Shown here: piece after piece, positions 1 to 8,087 of the stretch | How the letters are laid out: the number at the start of each line of letters is the position of its first letter | Position numbering within the stretch: the first letter of the stretch is position 1 | Assembly (NCBI GenBank): GCA_944389925.1 | Contig: CALXOD010000032.1 | Location: forward strand, 1-46,772 | Direction of reading: 5' to 3' | From: an uncultured Victivallaceae bacterium | GTDB taxonomy: Bacteria; Verrucomicrobiota; Lentisphaeria; Victivallales; Victivallaceae | DNA length: 46,772 nt | Notes under the pieces: generated by a model | Told to the model about the DNA's origin: nothing | Database searches by the model: none | Seen by the model: the letters and a program-made list of their open reading frames with translations, nothing else | Position numbers and translations under genes: made by a program

Positions 1-2
1 TC

Positions 3-98
3 CAATATCAGACGCCGGATGAAGTCTATTTCGGAACTTGTAATCGGCATACAATGGCATATAGTAAACCAAGGGTCTTTACACCAATCTTTTCATAA
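3..98 (+). CDS. IS3-type transposase, C-terminal end (cut by window edge)
   Basis: The frame is open from the first bases and ends in TAA at 96-98. It reads YQTPDEVYFG near its start, the signature of the C-terminal end of IS3-family OrfB (DDE) transposases, where a short tail follows the catalytic core. Only 31 residues lie in the window, so it cannot be told whether the element is whole. The downstream stretch (99-130) holds a TTGTCCAACC-type sequence like those seen near IS3 right ends. The nearest gene remnants downstream are Rhs debris, so this IS probably sits in a decayed Rhs locus. The family call rests on the short motif only. Confidence 0.6.
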   Translation, partial: QYQTPDEVYFGTCNRHTMAYSKPRVFTPIFS

Positions 99-447
99 AA
101 GTTGTCCAACCTAGGGGAGAGGCGCACTCTTTGTCATCATTTTGCAAGCTTTCTTTCGATTTTATACGAGTTTCTTGCAAGAATATATCATGAAAAATCA
201 TGGTTTTCTATTGATATTCAATTTGTTAAATGATTTTTCATAATCGACTAAAATATTGTTCTTCTGGTTGACTGGCAGGTTTAGGCAAGCATAAGGCCAA
301 TGGTGTATTGATGCTTGAGGCCCGGGATATACTTATGATCGCAGGCGTCGCAAGTGTCGTGAATGGAACGAATACGCTTTATGCTTAGGCTGAGCCTGAA
401 CTGACTTGAGACGGCAATATGACGCAATGCACAGGATGCGGTACTGA
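99..447. other. Non-coding stretch after the IS end
   Basis: This stretch is AT-rich and has no convincing gene. Around 270-390 there is a short open frame ending in a glycine/valine-rich segment followed by a stop, which may be further decayed Rhs or IS flank, but it shows no motif I recognise. The exact right end of the IS could not be fixed by eye. Confidence 0.4.
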
Positions 448-741
448 GCTGCCAATGTCTCTTTCTACCGTCTGAACGGCACCACCCCGGCGGTGAACCT
501 GACGCTGAACTTCCTTGACCAGCCGACCGCCATCACGGATGCGGCGAGGACGCGGAATTTCGCCTACAATCCGTCCCACCGGCTTGCAAGTGAAACGAAT
601 CCTGCTATAGTCAATGGTGTACTGAGTTACACCTACGATACGGCGGGGAGATCCACAGCCATGAGCTTCGGAAACGGGAGCACGACCTTGGTCGCTGTAA
701 CGTACCGGCCCCTTATCCGACAGGCTGATAGCAACGGTTGA
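448..741 (+). pseudogene. Rhs/YD-repeat protein fragment
   Basis: The open frame from 448 (just after a stop) to the stop at 739-741 contains YD-repeat-like units: FAYNPSHRLASE and LSYTYDTAGRSTAMSFGN, matching the (Y-x-Y-D-x-x-G-R) repeats of Rhs/wall-associated proteins. Whole Rhs proteins are over 1,000 residues; this piece is 97 codons, has no credible start codon or ribosome site and stops abruptly after a broken repeat. It is therefore a leftover of an Rhs core, not a working gene. A second Rhs fragment on the opposite strand at the right end of the window suggests repeated recombination between Rhs loci. Confidence 0.7.
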
Positions 742-910
742 AGTCTAAACCATCCCTCTTTCTGTGGAAAGACTTTATCTCAAGCGTAAAAAAACAGAGT
801 TGGGAAGTGAAAATTTTTTCTCTGCTAGCTTGCTGCTCTGACTATTGAACTATCTGTAACGTTCATTCTTATGGGGGGAGTTTTTCGGCTTATTTTTTGC
901 ACAGCCTTCC

Positions 911-2557
911 TTAATAAACTAAAACCCCCCATTTCCCGAACTTGATCCGTTCCCCCGTCTTACACTTTTTCTGATAAATGGTGCAAGCTTCGGAAAGACT
1001 CGGCGACGTACGCTTAAAAAGAATAAATTCTGGCTCCGAAGTCTTGGAGAACCCTTGTTTCAGCAACATCTCAACAGCGCTGTCGCGATTACGATCCGGT
1101 TGCGGAGTAAATATATAAGCTATTCCAGGCTCCGTGCAGATCACTTCCAGCCCTTCTATCGGCGCAACTACAAAATGACGATTACGGAATTTTTCCGGAG
1201 GTTCAGCAAGTTTATGATTACGATTAGAGAACAATTTCGCATCTGCTTTGAAAACTTGTTCCTGTTTTTCTGAAAGATTGAACTTGGCCCCTGGCGCGAT
1301 CATAAGCGACTCCGCGGCGGCGTCCATGCGAAGCGGAACTGAAATTTTCTTCTGCATCCGGGGTTTAGGATTGATGCCTGTGGCCCTGTTGACCAACGTT
1401 CTCTTTCGTGCCGCAGTGGAAATGTAATCTCCTGCCAGAATATCCTGCTCTGTAAAAGCTGTAAAGGTAATCTCCTTGTTATCGTACCTCGCCCAGTCAT
1501 GGATCGCATAAATGGTACCATCATCTCCTTGTACAGCATCAGGATAGGAAACACTCGGCCGATCATCCAGCAACAAACCGCCCTGCCAGGTCGCACCATC
1601 ATCAAACGAAAGATAAGCCATCAGATCAGTCCGACTGCCACGCTCATTGATTTTGCCATGGCGAATCAACAATAAATGGCCGGATTTCAATCGTCCGATG
1701 AAAAAACGGCTGGTGGTATGGCGCTGAAAATCTTTCATTTCACTCCAGGTGCGCCCCTGGTCGCCCGACGTTGCTTCCGCAATGCCATAATTCGCAGTGC
1801 GAACCAGCATCCAGAGCGTCCCGTCTCGCTTTTCAACCAGCATGTGTTCGTCACAATTCCGACGATCCTGTGGAACATTGGCGGCGCCGCGCAGGGCCCA
1901 ACTCCGACCAGTGTCCCGACTCACCATTACCATGCTGCCGTTATCCTGCTTCCAGATGGCTGCCGGAGCCAGCCATTCTCCAGCCGAACTGACAATCGGC
2001 TTGTTCAGCATTACCCCCGGAAAAAGCGGTCGTGGCTCGCACCAGTGGCTTTCAGAAGCATCAGGATCAGCAGTATTCATCGCCATCGTCACGCTGATCC
2101 CCTCTTCCTTGCTCTGAAGCCACCAGAAAAGCCATAAACGCCCTTCCGGATCCAGCCAGAGGCAAGGATCAGCAGCCCGTTTTGGCCCGTCACCATCTGG
2201 ATCGACCACAAACCGGACATCACTCCAGGTTCTGCCATTGTCCTCGCTGGTGACGGCAACCAGATAATTGTAACGATCTTCTGTGGCCGGCCCGGCATAC
2301 CAGACGGCCCACAATCGTCCACCGGGAGTGCGTGCAATGGTTGGAATCCCCTGAAATTTACGGGCTTCTGCATTATATTCCTGCCCGGGAGTGAAATTGA
2401 CTTTCTGGTGAACGAACCCTTTGAGCAAAGGAGTTGCCTCAATCGGAGTATCAGCGACAGCAGAAGCCAGCCCTCCGGCAAAACATGCCATGCAGAAAAT
2501 AGATTTCCATTTCCCCTGTCTTCTGATGAGAGCTTTGTGTACAAATCGATTGTTCAT
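911..2557 (-). CDS. Secreted BNR-repeat (sialidase-fold) protein
   Basis: The protein has a basic N-terminus and a hydrophobic segment ending near ASAVA, a likely signal peptide. Four Asp-box motifs (S-x-D-x-G-x-x-W) are visible: SEDNGRTW, SRDTGRSW, SGDQGRTW and SFDDGATW, spread over about 220 residues, which fixes a six-bladed sialidase-type propeller. A SYPDAVQ segment follows, usual in exo-sialidase-like proteins of Planctomycetes and Lentisphaerae. The FRIP arginine is not present: the matching site reads FQGIP. True neuraminidase activity is therefore doubtful, and another glycoside substrate is possible. About 150 C-terminal residues are not assigned. The start at 2557 places the signal peptide near the N-terminus; an ATG at 2581 is the alternative, and both have weak ribosome sites. 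It is monocistronic. Confidence 0.8.
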   Translation of the reverse strand: MNNRFVHKALIRRQGKWKSIFCMACFAGGLASAVADTPIEATPLLKGFVHQKVNFTPGQEYNAEARKFQGIPTIARTPGGRLWAVWYAGPATEDRYNYLVAVTSEDNGRTWSDVRFVVDPDGDGPKRAADPCLWLDPEGRLWLFWWLQSKEEGISVTMAMNTADPDASESHWCEPRPLFPGVMLNKPIVSSAGEWLAPAAIWKQDNGSMVMVSRDTGRSWALRGAANVPQDRRNCDEHMLVEKRDGTLWMLVRTANYGIAEATSGDQGRTWSEMKDFQRHTTSRFFIGRLKSGHLLLIRHGKINERGSRTDLMAYLSFDDGATWQGGLLLDDRPSVSYPDAVQGDDGTIYAIHDWARYDNKEITFTAFTEQDILAGDYISTAARKRTLVNRATGINPKPRMQKKISVPLRMDAAAESLMIAPGAKFNLSEKQEQVFKADAKLFSNRNHKLAEPPEKFRNRHFVVAPIEGLEVICTEPGIAYIFTPQPDRNRDSAVEMLLKQGFSKTSEPEFILFKRTSPSLSEACTIYQKKCKTGERIKFGKWGVLVY

Positions 2558-2765
2558 CGCAACATTCTTTTCACGATTCATAAAACATGCCAGTCCCTTC
2601 TGGGATAATCCAGCAACCGTTCCCCCCTTGAAAAACAATACAGAACTGGAAAAAAACGGAGAGCTCGCCACTATCTGCAAAACATGCCATCGCCCTCTGC
2701 TGTTCTTCAGGAACCCTCAGACGTACTGTCTCCCGTCGCACCTCGACGGAAAATCAAAGAAGAGC

Positions 2766-2850
2766 TGGTACCCGAGGCGGGGGTCGAACCCGCACTTCCA
2801 AAGGAAAACAGATTTTAAGTCTGTTGCGTCTGCCATTCCGCCACTCGGGC
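2766..2850 (-). tRNA. tRNA-Leu (anticodon UAA)
   Basis: Read on the minus strand, the 85-nt sequence folds as a class II tRNA. The acceptor arms GCCCGAG and CTCGGGT pair, with a G-T wobble at the end. The T arm carries GGTTCGA. The anticodon loop is CTTAAAA with anticodon TAA on a five-base-pair stem, and a long variable arm follows it, as expected for leucine. The 3' ACCA is encoded, so CCA addition is not needed. It stands alone between the BNR protein and the aldolase locus. Confidence 0.95.
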
Positions 2851-3186
2851 AACAGGGAAAACACTATGAAGCTATAATACACCGGTTTTCCAATTTTACA
2901 ATCATCGCCGTCCGGTGAAAATCAGGATTTTTCTGCTGTTGGGCAAAGAAGCTGTCCCAGTCATATCAACCGTAACACCAGATAAGCCCAAAGCCTCGGG
3001 GGACATTGTCCCCCAAGCAGCATGAATGAATGGAATATGCTACGCAACCGCTGCCTGCCGGTATCCAGCTGTAGTATAATCCCAAACTGCCATCAAACAG
3101 GGAGCTGCACCCCATCAATCTTCACGCTGTTAGATGAAATCCAGTACAGATACAATCCCCTTTCCTTTCTGAACTGCACTGCACTG
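2851..3186. other. Intergenic stretch without a gene
   Basis: No gene is supported here. A GGGGGA/TCCCCC hairpin with a five-base loop at 2998-3014 lacks a T tract, so I do not call it a terminator. Confidence 0.4.
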
Positions 3187-3224
3187 AAAAAAATCCGGTC
3201 GTCGGAGGTTCATCCGACGACCGG
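3187..3224 (-). terminator. Rho-independent terminator after eda
   Basis: A perfect 12-bp stem (CCGGTCGTCGGA and its complement, 6-nt loop) spans 3195-3224. Read on the minus strand it is followed by a run of seven T at 3193-3187. It lies 13 nt beyond the eda stop and closes the whole minus-strand operon. Confidence 0.92.
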
Positions 3225-3237
3225 TTTGTCTTCCGCG

Positions 3238-3900
3238 TTATTTGAAGCGCGCAGCGAGTTCTACCGCCTTTTTCACACCCTCGGTAATCTCTGCCCATTT
3301 GCCGGCAGCGATATCGGCGGACTTGCCGAGCCAGGTGCCTCCCACCGCGGCAACTTCCGGAATCGACAGATAATCCGCAGCATTCGCCGTCGTCACCCCG
3401 CCGGTCGGCATGAAGCGCACGCCGAGGTGCTTATAGGGCGCAATGATCGACTTCAGCATGGATACGCCGCCTGCGGCTTCCGCCGGGAAAAACTTGAGCA
3501 TGGAGCATCCCAGCTCGAACGCCTGTTCCACTTCCGATGGCGTGCAGATTCCGGGGCTGAAGGCGAAACCGCAACGGACGGCTTCCTTGACCACCGTAGG
3601 ATTAAATCCCGGCGCCACCGCAAACTTCGCACCGGCTTCAAAAGCCCGATGCAGGTCTTTCACATTGAGCACCGTTCCGGCCCCGACCAGCATGTTCGGA
3701 AACGCCTGCGACACTTCCCGGATCACTTCCGGAGCAGCTTTGGTCCGGAACGTAATTTCCGCTCCCGGCAAACCCTGTTCTGCAAAAATCTGGCAGATCT
3801 TCAGGCCGTCTTCCACCTTCTCCAGCGCCAGCACCGGCACAATCCGGATGGCAGCCAGGGCGGCTGCAGTTTCTTTCTGCTTGGCAACAAAATCACTCAT
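3238..3900 (-). CDS. eda: KDPG/KHG aldolase
   Basis: Class I aldolase that splits 2-keto-3-deoxy-6-phosphogluconate into pyruvate and glyceraldehyde-3-phosphate (Entner-Doudoroff and uronate pathways), in the cytoplasm. With the start at 3900 the protein has 220 residues, close to the usual 213. The catalytic glutamate is in EITFRT (Glu48) and the Schiff-base lysine in LKFFPAE (Lys136), at the family positions; PGICTPSE and MPTGGV are also conserved. An ATG lies at 3915, but GGAG nine bases before 3900 favours the shorter form. It follows the PEGA lipoprotein after 36 nt without a visible promoter, so it may be read as the last gene of the Tad-type operon, an odd partner for a sugar-acid enzyme. 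Confidence 0.93.
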   Translation of the reverse strand: MSDFVAKQKETAAALAAIRIVPVLALEKVEDGLKICQIFAEQGLPGAEITFRTKAAPEVIREVSQAFPNMLVGAGTVLNVKDLHRAFEAGAKFAVAPGFNPTVVKEAVRCGFAFSPGICTPSEVEQAFELGCSMLKFFPAEAAGGVSMLKSIIAPYKHLGVRFMPTGGVTTANAADYLSIPEVAAVGGTWLGKSADIAAGKWAEITEGVKKAVELAARFK

Positions 3901-3936
3901 TTTCTGTTTCTCCATTTTTATGATGGGTTCTTTTTC

Positions 3937-5274
3937 CTATTCCTGAATCTCGAGCGGCTTGATGTACTCAAACTCGCTGCGGTTGTAGGGAATCTTCACA
4001 CCGCGGGCAGCTCCGAACGTAACGGTGTCCTCGGTCTCCGCATACACCATCCCGATCTCCACCAGGCCGCTGGAACGCCATTTAACCTCCACATTCGGCA
4101 CCCACAGTTCAATCGGACGTGGCCGGGCCACCTGCCCTTTCACCACCGGCACTGTCACGGTCACCCGCTCAGGATCAGCCCGTTTGTGCGCGGCAGTAAT
4201 CCGATAAGAGCCGGGCGGAAGATTACGCAACCGGATCAATTCGGTCCGGGCGGTATTTTCCGCCTCCTTGACTCTACCGTATTCTCGATCATTGACATAT
4301 ACAGTCACACCGGCAGGAAATACCGAAAGGTCGATGCCACCAGTACTGCTATCCAGGAGCATTTCCACTTCGGCGCGGCTGCCGGCAGCCACTTCCACAT
4401 TCCGGGATGCAGTATCGAAACCATCTTTGGATACCTCCACCTGGTGTTCTCCCGCCGCCAGATCCGGTACAACCAACGGCGTGACACCAACCGCTTTCCC
4501 ATCCAGCCGCACCGTCGCTCCTGCTGGAGTCGAACGAATGGCCAGCGATCCCGGCTGCATCGCCAGATCAAACGTTTTCCGGGTTTCTCGATCGCGTTCC
4601 ACCGTCACACGGGCATCCACCGCCAGGAAACCGGCCTTTTCCAACTGGACCCGGTGAATCCCGGCTTCAATATCCGCTTTATACGGCGTATAACCGCAAT
4701 CACGGCCGTCGATCTTCAGCAACGCCTGAGAGGGCTTGCTCTCGACGATCAATTGGCCTATATTCGAATCCAGCGTCACCATCACCTGCTGCGGGCGAAC
4801 ATCTCCCACATGCCAGCTCACCGCGCGTTCCGCGAAACCGGGACGGCGCACCTGTACCGAATAGTCACCCGGCATCAAACCCGAAAGCACCAGCGGGGTA
4901 CTCCCCTGCACCTTGCCATCCCGGACAATCTCTGCGCCCGTCGGACGACTGGTAAGCAATACACAGGCCCCCTGCTCCGGAAGAGTCACCTCCTCTTTGC
5001 GCACCTCTCCCCGACGCAATTCGAATACAAGCCAGCGTGGCTGGCAACCCGGTTTTTCCAACCGAACCCGGTAACGCCCCGGCGGCCCACTGAGGCGATC
5101 CGGCGTGGTACCAACCCGACGCCCGCGCAGAAAAATCTCGGCACCACTTGGCGTCGAAGTAATTTCCACCTTGCCGACCGGAGGAGGTGCCTGCTGCTTC
5201 TCACAGCCACCGATCACAATACCCGTCAACAGCAGCAGCAAGGCGCCGACAAACCATGAAATCTTTTTTCTCAT
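3937..5274 (-). CDS. PEGA-repeat lipoprotein
   Basis: The N-terminus is a lipoprotein signal (basic start, leucine-rich core, lipobox ending GGC at Cys24), so it should be anchored to a membrane facing the periplasm. The mature part consists of four PEGA-type units of about 68 residues (from about 35, 106, 172 and 242), each with an S-x-P-x-G/Q-A motif and a GxTP turn, then a diverged fifth unit and a C-terminal tail. PEGA units are small beta domains found in surface and signalling proteins, often next to kinase or FHA modules. The start overlaps the stop of the FHA protein by one base (TGATG), so the two are translationally coupled. A role in anchoring or sensing for the FHA/Tad complex is inference. 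Confidence 0.85.
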   Translation of the reverse strand: MRKKISWFVGALLLLLTGIVIGGCEKQQAPPPVGKVEITSTPSGAEIFLRGRRVGTTPDRLSGPPGRYRVRLEKPGCQPRWLVFELRRGEVRKEEVTLPEQGACVLLTSRPTGAEIVRDGKVQGSTPLVLSGLMPGDYSVQVRRPGFAERAVSWHVGDVRPQQVMVTLDSNIGQLIVESKPSQALLKIDGRDCGYTPYKADIEAGIHRVQLEKAGFLAVDARVTVERDRETRKTFDLAMQPGSLAIRSTPAGATVRLDGKAVGVTPLVVPDLAAGEHQVEVSKDGFDTASRNVEVAAGSRAEVEMLLDSSTGGIDLSVFPAGVTVYVNDREYGRVKEAENTARTELIRLRNLPPGSYRITAAHKRADPERVTVTVPVVKGQVARPRPIELWVPNVEVKWRSSGLVEIGMVYAETEDTVTFGAARGVKIPYNRSEFEYIKPLEIQE

Positions 5275-6725
5275 CAGCGTCCTCCCATGCGGTTGAGATA
5301 ATTATCCAGCTTGATCAGCAGCCGCCGGGCATTGTCATATTCCCGCGAATCGGGATCCGCCAGCTCCATGATCTGATGAAACACGTAACGCAACTGCTCA
5401 AATTCCTTGAATTCGGCCAGCCGGATCCGTTCGTAATTCAACTCCTGCAATTTCCGCTCCCGCAACTTCACGGCTTCATCCAGGCGTTTTCTGGCCTTGT
5501 CCCACAAAGCGGGCTTGGGGGAAAACTGTTCCAGATAGCTGACCGTGACCGCGTAACGTTGAATGGCCGCCCGCAGATTCGACAAACGTGCTTCGCGGTT
5601 CGCAAACAGATCCTCTGCCTTGATGAAACTCTGCTCCGCCTGCTCCCGCAGTTCTTCCGGCGTCATTGCAATGGTTTGCAACCCATAGTTGTCGGCCAGG
5701 ATGTTGATCGCGTACTCTACATCTTCGAACGATTTCGGCGCCAGATTATTAAGCACCATCACTTCCGCCATTTTTCCGGCGTCTCCCACGACCAGACGGC
5801 GCTGTTCCCGCTCAGTCGAAGAAACGTCTCCCGGAGGCGGCGAACTCTCCGTCATGATTCCGGAGCGCTCGACAGAGGCGCGCAAAGACTCCAGACTCGC
5901 CTCGTTCAGTGTCTCTATCCGCCGCTGAAAACGACGCTGGGACTTCAAGTCGTCAATCACAAATTCCGCAGCACCGTTCTCTACATGCAGCACGAACCGG
6001 AACACATTATCCGGCGCGACCAGCTCTTTTTCATAATACAGCAGAAAATCCTTCGGATCCGTTCCACGGGACGCCGTCTCCGGGCCACGGACTCCGCGGG
6101 CCTCCTTCATCTGATAAAACCAGCAAATTCCACTGATCACCAGCGCAAACAAAAGAGTATAATACAACCGGTTCGACAACAAGCGTTTCGGCTTACCTTC
6201 CACACTTTTTTCCCGACTCGATCCACCCCCAAAGAGTTTGACCGAACCGCTGCGCACCGCCTCCGACCAGTCCTTTACCGCCATCGTATCGGCATCCGGC
6301 GCCTCGGAAACGTTCCCGGGAGGAGTCGGCGCGGCAGCCGAAGCTGCCACCGCTTCCGGCCTGCCCGCTTCAGCCTGCTCCACGGCAGGACTCTCCTCCC
6401 CCATCGTACAGAAAACCACTTTCGGCGCGTTCTCTGCCAGACCGGTCACCCGAAGCATCTGATCACCAAACTCAACCAGATCGCCTTCTTCCAGCATCTG
6501 CGCTCCGGAAATCTTTTTCCCATTGACCTTGATGCCGTTGGTACTACCGGTATCTTCCACCATCCAGACACCTGCGTCACCGCGCCGGAAGCGACCGTGA
6601 TATCGGGAGACGCCCTCCGTTGGAATCTCCAGAATATTATCGGTTTCCCGACCGACCGTAATCTCCGGCACGGCGAGTTCCAACTCTTCCCCGCGACGCA
6701 CGCCGTTCACGAAAAAAATCTTCAT
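5274..6725 (-). CDS. FHA-domain membrane protein
   Basis: Residues 1-100 form a forkhead-associated domain: VGRETDN, VSRYHGRF and DTGSTNGIKVNG are the phosphothreonine-binding loop motifs. A linker rich in Ala, Pro and Glu follows, then one membrane helix at about 187-204 (YYTLLFALVISGICWF). About 280 further residues have a charged, helical C-terminal half with tandem Arg/Glu-rich segments that could be a coiled coil. The topology is FHA in the cytoplasm and the large C-terminal part outside. The start at 6725 puts the FHA strand at the N-terminus; the further upstream frame adds 12 unlikely residues. It probably links Ser/Thr phosphorylation to the Tad-type locus, but no kinase gene is in the window. 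Confidence 0.85.
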   Translation of the reverse strand: MKIFFVNGVRRGEELELAVPEITVGRETDNILEIPTEGVSRYHGRFRRGDAGVWMVEDTGSTNGIKVNGKKISGAQMLEEGDLVEFGDQMLRVTGLAENAPKVVFCTMGEESPAVEQAEAGRPEAVAASAAAPTPPGNVSEAPDADTMAVKDWSEAVRSGSVKLFGGGSSREKSVEGKPKRLLSNRLYYTLLFALVISGICWFYQMKEARGVRGPETASRGTDPKDFLLYYEKELVAPDNVFRFVLHVENGAAEFVIDDLKSQRRFQRRIETLNEASLESLRASVERSGIMTESSPPPGDVSSTEREQRRLVVGDAGKMAEVMVLNNLAPKSFEDVEYAINILADNYGLQTIAMTPEELREQAEQSFIKAEDLFANREARLSNLRAAIQRYAVTVSYLEQFSPKPALWDKARKRLDEAVKLRERKLQELNYERIRLAEFKEFEQLRYVFHQIMELADPDSREYDNARRLLIKLDNYLNRMGGR

Positions 6726-6785
6726 AATTCTGTGGTTCCGCCTTTCCCCAAAAGACAGCATCGCATACAGCGCCTTCCGCGCCTC

Positions 6786-7190
6786 TTACATGCCATCATG
6801 ATATAATATACCGCCGTATCGCATTTTCGCAATCGCCTCCGGGCGGAGAATCTGGTTAAGCTTGAGTTGATGCCCCATCTGCGTCCCGCTTTCCCGGATT
6901 CTCCCTACCGGCAGCTCCAACACGGTCACCGCACCCGGTGCCCAGACCAGCGGCCGCCAGCAGCCGAGATTTTCGTGCAGGCCCACCACCCGGCTTTCCC
7001 GATTGAGAAACACCACATCCAGCCGCATCCGCATAAAAAACGTATGAATCGCCCCGCAACGCGGAAACACCATCGCATCCATCTCCGGAGAAAAACGCCG
7101 ACCGATCATCCCCCGCGTCCGCTCCCCCCAGCGCAATGCGGTCCGTGGCGCCCGGGCCAGATATCGCTGCGTGTCCAGATTGAAAATCAT
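6786..7190 (-). CDS. DUF192 family protein
   Basis: 134 residues matching the DUF192 pattern: RTRGMIGRR near residue 25, IHTFFMRMRLDVVFL in the middle, then a GLHENL turn and VLELPVGRI near the end. The family has a compact beta fold of unknown role and is often encoded within Tad/Flp clusters, as here. The start lies two bases after the tadC stop. There is no signal peptide, unlike many homologues, so this copy should be cytoplasmic. Confidence 0.88.
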   Translation of the reverse strand: MIFNLDTQRYLARAPRTALRWGERTRGMIGRRFSPEMDAMVFPRCGAIHTFFMRMRLDVVFLNRESRVVGLHENLGCWRPLVWAPGAVTVLELPVGRIRESGTQMGHQLKLNQILRPEAIAKMRYGGILYHDGM

Positions 7191-7192
7191 AT

Positions 7193-8071
7193 TTACATGA
7201 CCACCTGAGCCATTTTCAGCCCCAGCGGCACCAGAAGGATAATGAGTACTGCCGGAAAAATGAACATGATAATCGGCAGAATAATTTTTACCGGCGCCTC
7301 GTTGGCCAGTTTTTCCGCCATGGTAAAGCGTTTATTGCGCAACATATCCCCCTGTATCCGCAATAACTGGCCGATACTGACTCCCAGTTCTTCGGCTTGA
7401 ATGATGGCATTCACCACGGATGTAAGGTCACTTTGCCGCACCCGTCGGGCAAGTTCCCGCAACGCATCCGTCCGCTTGCGTCCCAGCTGAATCTCCTGAA
7501 AGGTCCGCAACAACTCCTCCCCCAGCGCATCCAACCGCCGCCGCTGCAGAATATCCCGTAAACTGGTCATGAAGTCTTTACCTGCCTCCACTGAAAGCGT
7601 CAGCAAATCCAGCAGGTTGGGCAGTGCCTTGAGAATTTCCAGATGACGCGCCTGAATCCGGGTATTGAGCCAGACACCGGGATAAATCGCCAGCATCGCC
7701 CCCAGCAGAATCCCCGCCGCTCCGTGGCCGCCGAATACACCGATTACGGCTGCAATCACCCCCAGCAGAATGAAAATAATACGCAAACCAATAAAATCCA
7801 CCACACCGATGGAGTCTCCATACCCCCCCATCCACAATCGCGGCTCATCCGCCTCCCGCCAGGCGCGGCAAAGCTCGCTGCGGGCAATCCTCCGGAAATT
7901 CGGCACCAGCGGCATGACCAGCCGGATCATCACCGGCACTCCCCGCCGCGCTTCATCGCTCATGGTTCCCTCCGACTCCACAAAGGAAAGCGCCCGCAGC
8001 ACAAACAACGCCAGCATCGTAACGGAAACTCCACAGCAGACCGCCGCCGCCAGCATCAATACCGATCCCAT
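7193..8071 (-). CDS. tadC: TadC-like Tad secretion inner-membrane protein
   Basis: 292 residues with the T2SSF (GspF-like) domain. An N-terminal membrane helix is followed by a cytoplasmic region and a central pair of helices (about 105-150). The conserved LLDLLTLSVEAGKDF motif starts the GspF domain, which also contains EEELGVSIGQLL-like residues (AEELGVSIGQLLRIQGD), and two hydrophobic C-terminal helices end the protein. It pairs with TadB to form the inner-membrane platform for pilin export. The ATG at 8071 has a strong ribosome site (GGAAGGTGAG); the longer frame to 8098 would overlap tadB and is less likely. Confidence 0.9.
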   Translation of the reverse strand: MGSVLMLAAAVCCGVSVTMLALFVLRALSFVESEGTMSDEARRGVPVMIRLVMPLVPNFRRIARSELCRAWREADEPRLWMGGYGDSIGVVDFIGLRIIFILLGVIAAVIGVFGGHGAAGILLGAMLAIYPGVWLNTRIQARHLEILKALPNLLDLLTLSVEAGKDFMTSLRDILQRRRLDALGEELLRTFQEIQLGRKRTDALRELARRVRQSDLTSVVNAIIQAEELGVSIGQLLRIQGDMLRNKRFTMAEKLANEAPVKIILPIIMFIFPAVLIILLVPLGLKMAQVVM

Positions 8072-8087
8072 ACTCACCTTCCCCGCA

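Noticed and set aside
2998-3014. GGGGGA/TCCCCC hairpin as terminator
   Set aside because: There is no T run on either side; the BNR and tRNA genes end elsewhere.
3022-5259. Long plus-strand frame opposite eda and the PEGA gene
   Set aside because: It is antisense to two well-supported genes, is rich in Arg, His and Pro as expected from a GC-rich shadow frame, and shows no family motif.
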